From: Bugula neritina
Lineage: Eukaryota > Bryozoa > Gymnolaemata > Cheilostomatida > Bugulidae
DNA length: 64,000 nucleotides
Reading direction: 5' to 3'
NCBI GenBank assembly: GCA_964035545.1
Contig: OZ037773.1
Location: forward strand, 7,590,751-7,654,750
In this document: positions 46,556 to 59,600 of the stretch, piece after piece
How positions within the stretch are numbered: position 1 is the stretch's first letter
Layout of the letters: each line of letters starts with the position of its first letter
Made by a program: the position numbers and the translations under genes
The notes under the pieces: model-generated
The model's database searches: none
Told to the model about the DNA's origin: nothing
Seen by the model: the letters and a program-made list of their open reading frames with translations, nothing else

Positions 46556-47795
46556 AGTGTTTATTGAAATATTCTACTTTTTAGCAACTTACCTTATGCT
46601 TAGCAAGCTGCATATCTAACAGATTATAATGCTTCTATATATTTTTATCTTAAATCAATTTATGTTAAATTCAAAGTCATTTATTTAAAATACAGTATTA
46701 AGGTTTATTAAAAAAATAGCACTGTCAAAAAATGTTTTTGCTGTCCCTAATTAAGGATTTTTACTGATTTGCCCATCTGTTAATAAGTAATTTGTTCTTG
46801 CATGATAAAAATGTGTTAAGTTGCTATTATACACCACATATCCCTACATGTGCTCTTGTATGTACATATTAACCATTATAATTTATACACATATACAGCT
46901 AGTCTAATAACAGTCCTAATAAAGACCAGAGTTGAAGACAGGCGTAACAGAGATTTACTGAGGCAGACATGAATAGAAGATCTACACAAGTATAATCTGC
47001 AGCACAGTTTTCTACTTGGTTAGTTATATCATTGTATGCGTGAAAAAGTCTAATCATAATATAAGATAAGTTAAATTCTTCAGCTTCTTCTTTTCTGCAC
47101 CAGATGTTGTTACCTAAGTCTTTGCGTTTTTGTAAAAGCACAGCTGATAGTATTTTTGTAATATATAGCGTAGCGTTGACAGGTAAAGATGATTTTTAGT
47201 AAGCTAGCTGTATTTATAATTAATGTTTGCAGGGCATAGAAAATAAAATGGCCAGCTTTTAGTTGTGAGTTGAAAACTGAGTTTAAGGAATTGGTTGTAA
47301 CAGTAAATATATTTTAAAGCTGCCATGTAATTAATAATGCGCAAATAGTTTTTGTTTTTTGTACAAGTGCAAAATATTCATCCAGTCTTTCCCATTTTTA
47401 TTTTACACATAGCTTCAGGCTACCAAGGCAGCCATAACTAATTAAATTATTGTCTTTGAGTTAGCCTAATATCAATTCAATGGCTGCTGCTGATTTTGCT
47501 TTGCCTTTCAAAATGTAGCAGCATTCAAGTGTTTAGTTACATGACTCGGGGACCTATATCTTTAAATTAGTGTTTTTTCCAGGTCAATGCAAGTCAAAAG
47601 AATGTAATAATACTTTGAAATTGGAGTTATCTGAACATAAAGATATCATCCAAGGAGATTTTATTGATGCGTATCTTAACAACACACTGAAGTTCAGAAT
47701 GGGTCTGAAATATATAACTAATCATTGTGATAAGAGTGAATACGTGCTAATCATAGATGGAGACTACAGTCTCAATGTTAAAAGGTACAGAGCTA

Positions 47796-47796
<1 letters not shown>

Positions 47797-47880
<84 letters not shown>
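47797..47880. repeat. (TA)n microsatellite
   Basis: About 84 bp of TA just after the exon 4 donor of glycosyltransferase copy 2. Absent at the same place in copies 1 and 3. Confidence 0.95.
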
Positions 47881-47881
<1 letters not shown>

Positions 47882-48581
47882 ACATGTAGATGTATGTTAG
47901 CTTCAAATTGCCTCTGTGCCTTGCCCTATTACTATTATAGATATTAATGAATTAGTTTTATAATAATTGCCTTTTATTTTTGCTAAATCTAGTTTGTTAA
48001 ACTTTGAGCATTTGAAATGAAGGAGGCATTAAAAAAACTTACTTTTAGAGTTAACTAATTTATCTCACTTTATCTACTGCAACAGAGTAAGTCATACCAA
48101 GTCAAATAAAAGTAAGCAATAAAATGATGTCAAAAGAAATTAGGACAAAAAGACAGCTAAATAAAATTAATTTAATTTTAGCAAGAGGTGTTTTAAGTTC
48201 ATTGCTGCTAAAATTACGCTTGATGCTGGCAGCTTCTAAGAGCAAAACACTTATTCAAAAACTTTGTATCAGAAAAAGTAAAATCTAGAAGAAAACGTAA
48301 ATGGTAATAACATTCAATACCACTTAATTGAAAAAGTTGATTGACCAGTATAGACAGCGACTGCAAGTTTTGTGGTTAACAGATTGCAAGAAAAACTTGA
48401 AGTTTTTCCAAAATTGTTTAGAAATTCTACAAAAATGTTGAAAGACCGCAAACTTTATTTACCTTTGTATTCTTGGTTGATTACTACAACTCAATTAAAA
48501 GTAATTGGATAATTTTAAAAATGACTAAAACATTTAAATTACTATTTTTGTGAACTGTCTTTTGTTAAATTATGTCACATG

Positions 48582-48603
48582 ACAACACACACACACACAC
48601 ACA

Positions 48604-48675
<72 letters not shown>

Positions 48676-48676
48676 A
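48582..48676. repeat. (AC)n/(ACGC)n microsatellite
   Basis: CA repeats flank an inner (GCAC)n block in intron 4 of copy 2, orthologous in position to the 370-bp (CA)n of copy 1. Confidence 0.95.
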
Positions 48677-49411
48677 ACAGTTGACCTACCATCAAGTTTC
48701 CATTATATTTGATTACAACACAGGGCCATGTAATGTATAATAATATATATTTTAAATCACATTATGTAGGCTAGTGGAGTACCTTGAAGAAATAGCATAC
48801 CCTCGGGACTTGTATGCTGGGAGAGTCTGGTTAAATGCTCGTCCCTTCCGAGATCCAAACCAATCACACTACCTGAGTTTTGAGTTTTACCCATACAGGC
48901 GTTTTCCTCCATTTATTGCTGCCGGTGCTAGCCTTATTTCAGCTTCTGTTGCTGAATCTTTAAACATCGTTGGGCAGTTTACTAAGTATCTTCCATTTGA
49001 CGATGTTTTCTATGGTTAGTAGTAAGCAACATCTACTTGCAGTGCACCCATACTCTCGTTATTTGTTACCTCTGTCAGATATATAACTATCTGATATATG
49101 ACTGGCTGATTATTGAGTTTGACTGTTTATTTACAGCTGAATGTAACAGTTGACAGTTACTATTTACTACGTCATTTTTAATAAAAGTGACTTTTCATTC
49201 TTGCCAAAAATTATTGCTGTTTCACATGTTATTTACAGGAATGGTGGCTAAAAAACTGAATTTAGAGCTGGTTGATTTGACTCCTCTTTTGCCGTCATAC
49301 TTTGTGCCGAGTGCCACCGCGGGCCACATTCACAAGTCACTTATTGGCTCACACAGATATGGAAACTTGGCCGAAGTACAATTTATTCACAATAGTTACA
49401 TACACACCTGA

Positions 49412-50912
49412 GCTAGACTCTTCACAACATTTAGATGTATCTCAGTTATGTCTTTAAAAACCGCAACTAGCATTACATAGTATTTGGCTTCAGATATTTG
49501 TAGAATATGAAATGATAAAATAGCATAATGAATAGCATAATAGCATAATGAAAGTGTGGAATTCGATTAATCCGGACGGAGTGATGCATGCACCAGAGTG
49601 CTGCCAATGCTGCCTGGATACTCTGCTACATTTCTAATTGTTTCCTCAGAATTTCCTCAATTTTCACATCATACGGAAAGAGTGAGTAGATCCCTTGGCT
49701 ATAGGCAAGACCATCATTCATCCTTACTCTTCAGCTTAAATTGCCGTTGAATAACACGAATGAATTATTATTACTATATGGCTATTTTTATCAATCTATT
49801 GTTTCTACACTTGTAGTAATTGCAAGTTATTTTGTCTGAAAGTGTGTTCATATTCACATTGTAATCAATGCTTAACTTGAACTTAAAGCTTTGTATTTAT
49901 CATGTACATGATTAATTTAAATGCTGGTTTTAGCAATATATATTATAGGGATATGTGTTTAAAGCCTATTTTATTAAACAAAATTTTTTACAATAATTAT
50001 TACATCTATAAGAACAAAATAAAATAACAAAAGCAACAGAATATCTCTTCTATACTTATATAAATTAGCAGCACAAATAAAAAGCGTAATGATAAAGTCA
50101 TCAGGGTGAAAGTCAAAGATTGTATTGATGTCACTTCACCCTTCAACTCTTTGGAATGTCTCCTCTTGGAATGTCATACAACAATGGATGGTTATATCTT
50201 TTATAGCTTGCTTAGGCTTATAGCCTATTTATGCAGTTCCCTCATAACCAGCTTTATTCAAATACAAAACTCTTCATTGCAAAACGTATTCAAAATTGAT
50301 TTAGCAGCTGAAATTTGAGCTTTATCAGTTTATGCAAAAAACTAAAATCCGCTTGATGTTAGTAGCTTTAAAACTAGAACTTATTATCTTACTTTGTTAT
50401 CAACAATAATGAAATGCTTTTGCTGAATGTAAAAATTAAAGTTCCATTTACTAGTAGTAGTAGTAGTATTGATTATTATACAGTAATATTTATACAGAAT
50501 TGCTTATAACAAAAGAGGTGACGCCTATTCAATTTGTCAATAGGAATAAAAAACCGTTTAGAAAAGCTTATGCGTAGTAGCTGTATAGTGTACCTTTGTA
50601 TGAATTTATGCAAACGAAAAGAATTCAATAGTCGAGCATTAAAAAACAAACATCAGCTTAATAGTAGCATAGTTACAGTCGAAATTTGAACTGCCATGCA
50701 AGATGCTAGTTCTACTAAGGTTAAAGGAGACTAAAAGCACCATGTAGGTAAGTAGAGGAAATTGGTTCTAGTTTCAAACTATATAGCATGATAATTATTT
50801 TATAACTTTTTCAGTTAAGTTTACTTTATTAAATATTTCTTTCTGTAAAAAAACCTACTCATTCTACTGCAGATAATAAAACCTGAGACAGAGAGTATTC
50901 ATCAAGTCTAGA
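49412..50912. other. Intergenic region between glycosyltransferase copies 2 and 3
   Basis: I see no exon other than a probable 5' UTR exon of copy 3, starting after the acceptor TTCTACTGCAG near 50870. It includes GCATAATGAATAGCATAAT repeats near 49520 and a short (AGT)n near 50456. Confidence 0.5.
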
Positions 50913-53900
50913 ATGTCTCTTTGTTTATGGCGGAAGAAGAAACTTCTTACAGGATTCACAACAGTGTTCCTGATTATGGCCCTGTATTTCACTCACTGTA
51001 GTTTAAGTGAGTTTGAAATTCTTTCACAAACACACGCACACACACATTCGAATGCATGCATATCTCTGTTATTAGCCATTTTCATTAAATCCTATAAGAT
51101 CTAATGTACTCAGGTACTAAGGCATACTCAGGTACTCTAGTAAAGTGCACTCATGGAAACTTTTCTAAACACCGGTTTCATTTTTTAGGTATTCCCTTCC
51201 TTAATCTGGGATTTATTTACATGCATATCTTCTACAGCAGGAGAGTCTACCATTTCCTTTTTGGCTGCTCCTGAGCTCTCCATGTCTAGATATCAATGGC
51301 CTTTGGAGCTAAGCCGCGCCCATTTGAATCACCTAATCGAAGAGTATAAAAGAGGAAATGCTTCAATACAGCCAATAACAACTGATAATTTCACCATCAC
51401 ACTTTTACCAGCTACTCGGCTTTGTAAAGGTAATAATATCTGTTATGGTTTTATGTGAATGAAGTGCCAAAATGAAACGTCCATGCCACTTCGCTTTTTG
51501 ACGAGCAGTTACAATACAGTCCACGGTGTTACGTAAAACTGTATAACCAATCAAAACTGCAAAAAATTATTTTCAAAGTGCACAGTACAATTTCAACTAC
51601 TTACATAACCTCAAAACATTATTCACCATATAGAGTAATTGAAAAATAAGAGAAATCTAGTTGATTCTGAAAATATTTAACTTATAATTTTTATGTTTTT
51701 GTAGTAGATCCAGTTATGTTATATAATAATACCATGATTATTAAAGTTGCAAATATTGTCTTTAATTATACAGCCACTGTTAATTTTTGTTAGTTTTTGT
51801 ACTTTTGGTGTAAAGCTTAGCTAATTGCATTATAGTAGACGTATGTAACCCATAAGCTATAGTTGATGTATGTGCAGGCAGGCACTGGGCTCTAAATAGC
51901 AAAAATAAAAGAGCCTACATATAAGAATAGATGCTTACCATAGCTGTTGGTAGTTTGTGTTAATTGCATAATATTTATCATGCATTGAAAATGAAACTCG
52001 GCAACTATTAAAAAGCACTGTTAAAAACTTGAAATGAGACAAACTTTTAAATTTTTGTGCAGTAAGTTTAGACACTTGAATAGTTGTGGTTGGTGTCTAC
52101 AGTTGGGATTTTGTCTACGGCAAACAGAGCAACATATTATAAACTACATAATACGTTCCTTGGGGCTCTTTTATGTACATAATAACCATTATAATTTATA
52201 CACATATACAGCTAGTCTAATTACTGTCCTAATAAAGACCAGAGTTGAAGACAGGCGTAACAGAGATTTACTGAGACAGACGTGGATAGAAGATCTACAC
52301 AAGTATAATCTGCAGCACAGTTTTCTACTCGGTCTGGTTGATACTCTGCCTACTGCAATTTATTAATATAGTTATTTTCTATTTTACCTACAATTTTAAC
52401 AAATATAAATAACTTAATTGAATCAGCTATAAATTTGACATCAAAACAAAACACTTGCATTTAAAGAGGTTTTTTTTCAAATATCAATATGTCTATTTTC
52501 TTTAGAAACCAGTACCACTTTCATGTGTTGCATGTCATAAGATTTGGATAATGCAGTTGAAAGTACCTACTACATCAATTGATTGAGCAACAATTTAAAG
52601 CATATGTATATTGCATGATGATCACACCTAATGCATATAAAATTAACTAAACTACATTTGCAGGTCAATGCAAGTCAACAGAATGCAATAATACTTTAAA
52701 ATTGGAGTTATCTGAACATGAGGATATCGTCCAAGGAGATTTTATTGATGCGTATCTTAACAACACACTGAAGTTCAGAATGGGTCTGAAATATATAACT
52801 AATCATTGTGATAAGAGTGACTACGTGCTGATCATAGATGGAGACTACAGCCTCAATGTTAAAAGGTACATAGCTAGTAGTAGTATTATATATGTGTGTG
52901 TGTGTCTTAGCTTCACATTCACCTTATTATCTTAAATAGGATTAAGTACATTATATGTCCTGCATGTTAACGTTGACTTAATTAAACATCCTAAATAAGT
53001 TTATTTTTGAATAATGTAATGTTACAAGTATGGATTGTTACATTTACTGCAATTAACTATAGTGAAATTATAAACAAAACTAACTTGCAATCAAATAAAT
53101 AGCTATACTGTATATTTAATGGGAAGCTTAAATTATAACTGAAAACTTGTAAGCTTAAACTATTGATCAATATATTATTATAATGTGTTTAGCTGAAAAA
53201 GCAAATCTGGGTTACTCTGGTTAATGAGTAAAGGCTCTCAATTTTATGCAAAAAACTTAATTTTTTGACATCAGAAAAATAGCCTAATGTCATAACAAAA
53301 GATAGCAGCATGAATGACAAAACTATTTTTGTGTAAATATAAGTTACCCATCATATACATAGGGCTACTTGTATGTATGATGTATACATATGATCTACGT
53401 ATATATTGGGTGACAGTACATAGACAGATGAAAGCGTTATTTGTGCTTGCAGATTACTTGAATACATTGAGGAATTAAACTATCCAAAAGATCTGTATGC
53501 AGGACGAGTATGGCCAAACTCTCCACCATTTAGAGATCCAAAGAACCAGCATTACATGAGCTATAAGTTCTACCCTTTCAAGTTTCTTCCTCCGTTTATA
53601 GCTGCCGGTGCTAGTCTTCTTTCTACAAGCTTACTGCAAAATATGAGTATAATAGCACACTACACTAAATACGTGCCATACGACGATATATTCTATGGTA
53701 AGAGGCCTCCCACGCTTTCCTACCAACAGACTGTGACAATGATTCTGAATGGCTGAAACTGGCCTTAGTTGTTTTTGATTAACCAATTATATTTTATTGT
53801 AGGTATGGTGGCTAGAAAGTTGAATATTGCCTTGACTGATGCTACCCACCTTATTCCATCCTATGTAGTACCTAAAATAAATGAGACAAACATTCATAGA

Positions 53901-53984
53901 AATCTCATTGGGTCCCACAGATTTGGTAACTTAACTGAGGTTGAACTGATACATCATATTATTCACAACACGACAAAGGGATAA
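50913..53984 (+). CDS. Glycosyltransferase family 31, copy 3
   Basis: Six exons: 50913-51006, 51241-51429 (or from 51238), 52212-52331, 52664-52865, 53453-53697 and 53803-53984 (TAA), about 343 residues. The N-terminus WRKKK followed by a hydrophobic stretch (LLTGFTTVFLIMALYF) is a type II anchor. The stem region is LPATRLCK. The catalytic core has [39 protein letters not shown] (DGD at about 193-195), LPPFIAAGASLLS and YDDIFYG. It is intact. Exons 1, 2, 5 and 6 differ clearly from copies 1 and 2, while exons 3 and 4 are nearly identical (2 differences in 120 bp from copy 1 in exon 3). Only copy 3 lacks long repeats in its introns. ATG context has A at -3. Confidence 0.85.
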
Positions 53985-56603
53985 AGTTTAATTTATTTAC
54001 TGAAAATGTTATCAAGTTGATTGAATTCACCAAATTTGTAATTGCTTAGCAAAATGTCAAAAATATTTTACATGAGTAGCCTATATAGATTTAACTCAAA
54101 AAACTTTATGTAGTTTGTATAAAAAATGAATTACAATTTTGCCTGAAAAACTGCTCACTGTTTCCCAACTTTGTACTTGGCTCATTTTATATTTTATTTT
54201 TAGCTGTGATATTATATTGTGACCTTTTGTAGCATGGCAATACTTTTAGTTAATACAATGTGCTTTTCGAAAGAAATGTTAGTCAAGCAACCATTTCCGT
54301 TGCCTCATCAACTGGTACATTAGATCATTAAAGCACCATAATATTATTTGTGTCCCTCAAGGTTATAATATGACTATTGTAGTAATGAGTTTACCCATTA
54401 TTTCGTGTGGTGTAATGGTTAGCACACTTGCTTGCAAGCCAGAGGTTTTGGGTTCAAATCCTAGTAGGGGCAATTATTTTTCAAGCTATTCCAGGCTTGT
54501 CTAATAGAAGTACTCTCAGGGAATTGAGTGGTGAGTGGAGCCCATAAACTGACAGAGCACGTGGGGCCAGTGCGGTTCTGAGGAAAACTGGGTGGGATGT
54601 TGTTTGGAATCCTGGTGCGGGCAATTATTTTACAACTGTAGTACAGTTACATACAACTTTTTAATATTCGAATATATTTCACATAAACAACTTGATTGGA
54701 GGGAAGTTGGCTAGCAACACAAAACATCACTTATGAGAACAGTCAATTTACATAAAATTTTACCTTTGACTAAATTTGTAAAGAATTTGTAAAGAAGTTG
54801 CTATATTAATAATAATACATGAATTTGTAAAGAGGCTATTATAACAATAATAAACTGCAAAGCAACGCATAAAGCAAAACTGTACTAATACACACATTGC
54901 AGTTAAATTGTATAATTAAAAAGACAGCAACAAGCTGATATATCAAATGTACCGATACTGAATTACAGATGCCAAAGGCAGATTTATAAATACTGATTTA
55001 GCATTTGTGACTTATATAATGAGATTTGAATATATGTATTTCTCTAATATATATTTAATTTACAAATAGTGGCAACCAAGATAATGCATTCAAAGGGGTT
55101 TTCTGCTGATTAAGGGATAGAAGGTGGGGGGATACAGTATGTATAAGTAGGATTATGCCGCAATTCTATTGCATCTATCTTTTTTATTTTAGCTAGGTGA
55201 TGTGAGGAGGGAGGGTGTGTGCACATTCTCTTTCATCATGTTAATTTATCAAATTTACTTTTTAAATTTTACCCCCTTAGTCCACATCTCTTTTGGATTA
55301 TTGCAGTGCCGAAAAGTTGATGCGTATTAAACTCGCTGTGGCAACCTTAACTATTTTTAGTCGAATTCTTCAAATATATAAGCGTCTTCTTAGGTGTAAG
55401 CTTTTATCGACATTCGTGAAAAAGTTACTCTAGACGTCAGTGAGTGCCCACATATCAATGAAAACAGCTAACTTTTATACCTATCATTTTAAGTTGCGCT
55501 CATGCCAACCCACCTCCAAGTCCAATGATTACCATAATTTTTGTTGCTATTGTATGCAATATTTATGGTGATCGTCTGTATCATAATAATATATATTATA
55601 GTATATTAACATAGCATCAGCATGGCTTGAATATTTTATTGTAATTTATCATTTGTTGTATTCCTCATCTTTAAAATTTGACGACTATCACTATGAGTAT
55701 GAGTTATTCTAATTCATTTGGATTTTATTCTTTGCTTTGTCCATCACTTAGAATGACCATCACTATAAGTATCGGTATAAGTATGGATAAATCGGTAATC
55801 GCTTGAGTTGCCATTATGGTTATCAATGTGATTATCATTACATTTAGTTTTACTGTTACGATTTGGGTTAAAATAATGATCATTATGATTATGATTATGG
55901 TTATCTTATTCCTTAGCCTAATACTAATACAGTAATAGTAATACTAATACTAATAGTATAAACTAATAAAGGCTTATAATCAATGAACCTACAATCAAAT
56001 ACATTTCTTGCCCAACTGCCATTATGCACACAATAGGAATAAAGAGCTCACAATTCAATCACAATTACAGACACTGAAAGTAAATAGTTCAAGTTGTTAG
56101 TATGAAAAATAAAATAATATTAATGACAATTAACTTTACAAAAAGGTAAATTTATCATTATCCTTATGTTATTAGTATTTCACTTTTCAGACCAACAACT
56201 ATATAATTTTAGTGTCTGTGATTGAAACGGGTTGTTTTAGATCAAGACATAACTAAAAAAATTATACTCTTATTACATTTATGATTATTCTTTTTATTTG
56301 TATTGGAGCTGATATTTATTATCACTATGATACTAAATTTAATATTCATATTGAATTTTATTTATAGCATTAAGTTTGCTTAATCTGTATGAATCACTCA
56401 ATTTGGTTAGTTATTATGCTACAATGCCACTAAGGTTTGCAAATATTTCAAGTTGTAAATTTAAGCACCACATAAATAAAGTGTTTTTCATGATGTGGTG
56501 ATAATACGTTTAACAAAAATGTTTAGGCTAAAGTGATTTTTATTATCATGTTTTTAATCTAAAATATTTGCAATCGCTTTATAATTTTTCATTTTTGCTT
56601 ATA
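53985..56603. other. Intergenic region between the glycosyltransferase and RNPC3
   Basis: It contains one SINE (54404-54655) and AT-rich sequence with TAATAC-type microsatellite near 55920-55960. I see no exon. The acceptor TTTTGCTTATAG near 56604 marks the end of a 5' UTR intron of the next gene, so a first exon may lie in this stretch. Confidence 0.5.
54404..54655 (+). mobile_element. tRNA-derived SINE (family B)
   Basis: The head TGGTGTAATGGTTAGCAC and the B-box-like GGGTTCAAATCC form a good tRNA-like promoter. The body differs from family A and ends in a second partial GGAATCCTGGTGCGGGCAAT, repeating the sequence after the first B box. The acceptor stem does not pair, so it is not a functional tRNA gene. 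Confidence 0.7.
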
Positions 56604-56629
56604 GGTTTTTACTGGGTATAAACTTCATC

Positions 56630-59600
56630 ATGGCATCTAGCATTGATAAGAAAACATTGCTAATAAAGAACTTACCTCCCATCTTTTCTTCTACACAAGT
56701 GCAAGAATTTTGCACTCTTTACGGAGCTCAATCGGTAAAATACTTTGGCTCAAAAGGAAGAATGAAGCATTCTGCATTTGCTACTTTCTCCTCCGCTGCC
56801 GCTTGTCGAACAGCATTAGCACAGCTTCACCAACAGTCTGTATTGAATTACATTTTACGTGTAGAATACGCAAACGTAAAGCAGCATGAGTCAGTCGCTG
56901 CCGAGGCGCCTTGCCTTTTCAACCAACCTCAAACGCCAGCATCCATACAGGAGTCACAGTCTGTTAAAGTAGCAGACGCTGAGCTAACGTCTAAACTGGA
57001 CTACCTTTCTAAGTCCTGGGATATACAATACAACTTTAGCGATCAGACTTTCTACAGATATCCACTGCCAACAGAAGAGACGCTGCAGAATATACTTCAC
57101 TGCATGGCTTCGGTACCAAAATTCTACGTTCAAGTTTTACACCTGATGAACAAAATGAATTTACCTCCACCTTTTGGAGAGCTGACGACACAACCGCCTC
57201 TTCGCAAGTCATGTCTGTCGCCACTTTCTGCAGATTTAAGCTCCTCCGAGTCGGAGTTGGAAAGTTCAGAAGAAAATGATAGCAAATTAAAAGTCACAAA
57301 AAGTATATTATTTTCTACTTTTACATGTTGTTTGTCTATTTGACTGTGTAATGTAATGTAAAGCTTTAATTTGTTACTTTATGCAAATCAGTTATTTTAG
57401 ATTTCTTGTGAAATATACAGAAGTATTCTGGTCTGCATGTAAGATTTGATCTACCCATAGTTTTCATCCTTAACTATAGTCTTTTAATTATTTAATGTCA
57501 TTTTGTTTTAAATTTAATATTTTGCTAATTTTGTTTAGAGGAGTCAAAAGTAGCAAAGCCTATTTCTTGTCATGGGAACTGGAAATGGCAGTGTATTGTA
57601 TGAAAATATTTTAGGTGTCCCGAGGAAATCATGTAAAAGAGTGAATCTGCCTCAACAAACCCAACTGTACGCCAAAAGATTGAAGTCTCAGCTAGATGTA
57701 CCAGCACAGGTTCCGCCTTCATGTAAGCTACTGGCCCAGTTATTGGTGTGGATATCTGAGTTAGAAAATTTAGGTTTTTGTAGGCTACAGCTTATGGTTA
57801 TAAACAGATTCTAATCTATAATTTCTCTTGTTTTATTCTCTAAGCTAACACATTAGTTTCCTCTTGTACAAGTTGTAGATGTACTGTCACTTTATATTGA
57901 ATAATCCATTCAAATTGCATCACAAATGTTCGTATTTTGATCATTTTATTTTTATTGCTGCAAGTCCCTGTTTATTACAGCTGCAACATTTTTTGTCTTG
58001 TTTATTCCATGTGATGTGCTGTTGATAGCAATGCTGACGTGAGTTGTAATTGCAGTAAATGCTGACAAGCCGAAAGCTGTTGCTATACAAGATGTCTTTG
58101 AAGTAGTCCGAGAACAAGCCAAGCAGGCTCAGATAACTCTAGCCACTCAGACTATAGCATTACCTACAGATCAGGTGAGGTCAAATTACCTACAGATCAG
58201 GTGAGGTCAAAAGGTTGTCAATTACAGTCAGTTATATTATAATGCTGCTCTTATATATTATAAAGCTGGTCATATATATTGTAATGCAGGTTATATATAT
58301 TATAATTCAGGGCGTATATTTCACTATGTATATAATATATATTGTTAGACAGATAGCAAATTGCAACGCTGAAATGTGTAATCAGCTTGTTCATTGACAA
58401 ACTCAAATCATGTTCAACTGATTGCATTATTATTCTACCAATGTGTTGCATTCATATCCATTATATCCAGTATATCCCGGTATATGCGTTTTGTGTCAGT
58501 GTTTTACATTAAAAAGTAGAATTTTTCTCAAACATGGGTACAAAAGTACTAAATAGTTGACCTGCCTACACAGAGCTCTGAATCAAGTTATTTTCCCGTC
58601 GTAATGTTCACTGCTACGATGTTGTGTTGCAGCCGCATTCCTCCACTTCAGAGCCTTCTGATTCATTTGGTAAGATTGAAAGACCTGTGCAGCAGACTGG
58701 GTTCGTGCGGCAGACTGAGCACGTGCAGCAGGCGGAGCTAATGGAGTCTCAGGTGATCAGTTCCGACCAATCACAAGGACCAACAGCTACTCCGTATATT
58801 ACTGCCAGGTATTCTTTTCTTTCTTCTGATTTAGGCCCTCTTTGGCGTGAGCATTGTTGAATAAAAATTTTGAGAAGTTCTCTTCTCTTGTCAGTAATGC
58901 ATTGGAACAAAGTACAAGTTGGAATCCTAACACCATGTAATGCTTGCGCAGCATATCACATCAGCATTTCATTCTATCTAACGAGCATTCTTAACTGCAA
59001 CATATCCACGGCCAATCTGGAGGCATTTTTCAAGCCTGGATTCGTAAAAGATTTGTTTGTATGGTTATTGTACTTGTGAATTGAGAGTTGTCTACTTTAC
59101 AGCGATGAGATTAAACAAGGAAAGATAACTCTATTTTATCCACTACATAATAATTATTAACAATTAAGTCAGAGCAATGCTGAATAAATCTTGTGTTGGA
59201 CAGAGATATGCTGTTTGTCACACGGAGAATGGTTACCATTTTATACACAGAAGTTGTTTCACCTCGCTTGTTGATTTAAACAGAATTTCTATTCATGAAG
59301 CGGGTAACTAATACCTTCCCCTCACTGCTGTGTCCTGGTTTTAGAGAACTCAGGGAAGGTGCACTGCCTGAGGAGGAGATGGACAGCCACCCTCTCTTGA
59401 AGAAATATTCACCTGGAGAGCCAACTCACAGGCTATATGTCAAGAATTTGGCTAAACAGACGACTTCTGATCAGCTGAGATATATATTTGGCAGGTGAGT
59501 TGTGTGCAGGTGAGTTGTGTGCAGGTGGGTTGTGACAGGTGAGTTGGTGCAGGTAATCTGCGAGCTGCGTCACTTTAGGCTGAGGCTGGTTGTCAAAGTG

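Larger units (their letters stand above)
45947..49411 (+). pseudogene. Glycosyltransferase family 31, copy 2, with one nonsense codon
   Basis: Exons correspond one to one with copy 1: 45947-46076, 46267-46434, 46899-47018, 47583-47784, 48770-49014 and 49239-49411. All splice sites and phases are preserved, and the DGD and FDDVFYG motifs are present. The single defect is in exon 3: the conserved QTW-I-E motif has TGA at 46970-46972 where copies 1 and 3 have TGG. The product would end after about 123 residues, before the catalytic motifs. The adjacent codon also changed, ACG to ACA. With everything else intact the loss is recent, or it is a polymorphism or assembly error. Membrane anchor and N-terminus match copy 1 closely. 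Confidence 0.8.

Noticed and set aside
54404-54480. Functional tRNA gene
   Set aside because: The promoter boxes are good, but the acceptor stem does not pair and a SINE body follows.
57540-57614. Additional RNPC3 coding exon starting after TTTGTTTAG
   Set aside because: All frames meet a stop before or at the 57615 acceptor in the required phase; it is more likely intron or a non-productive exon.
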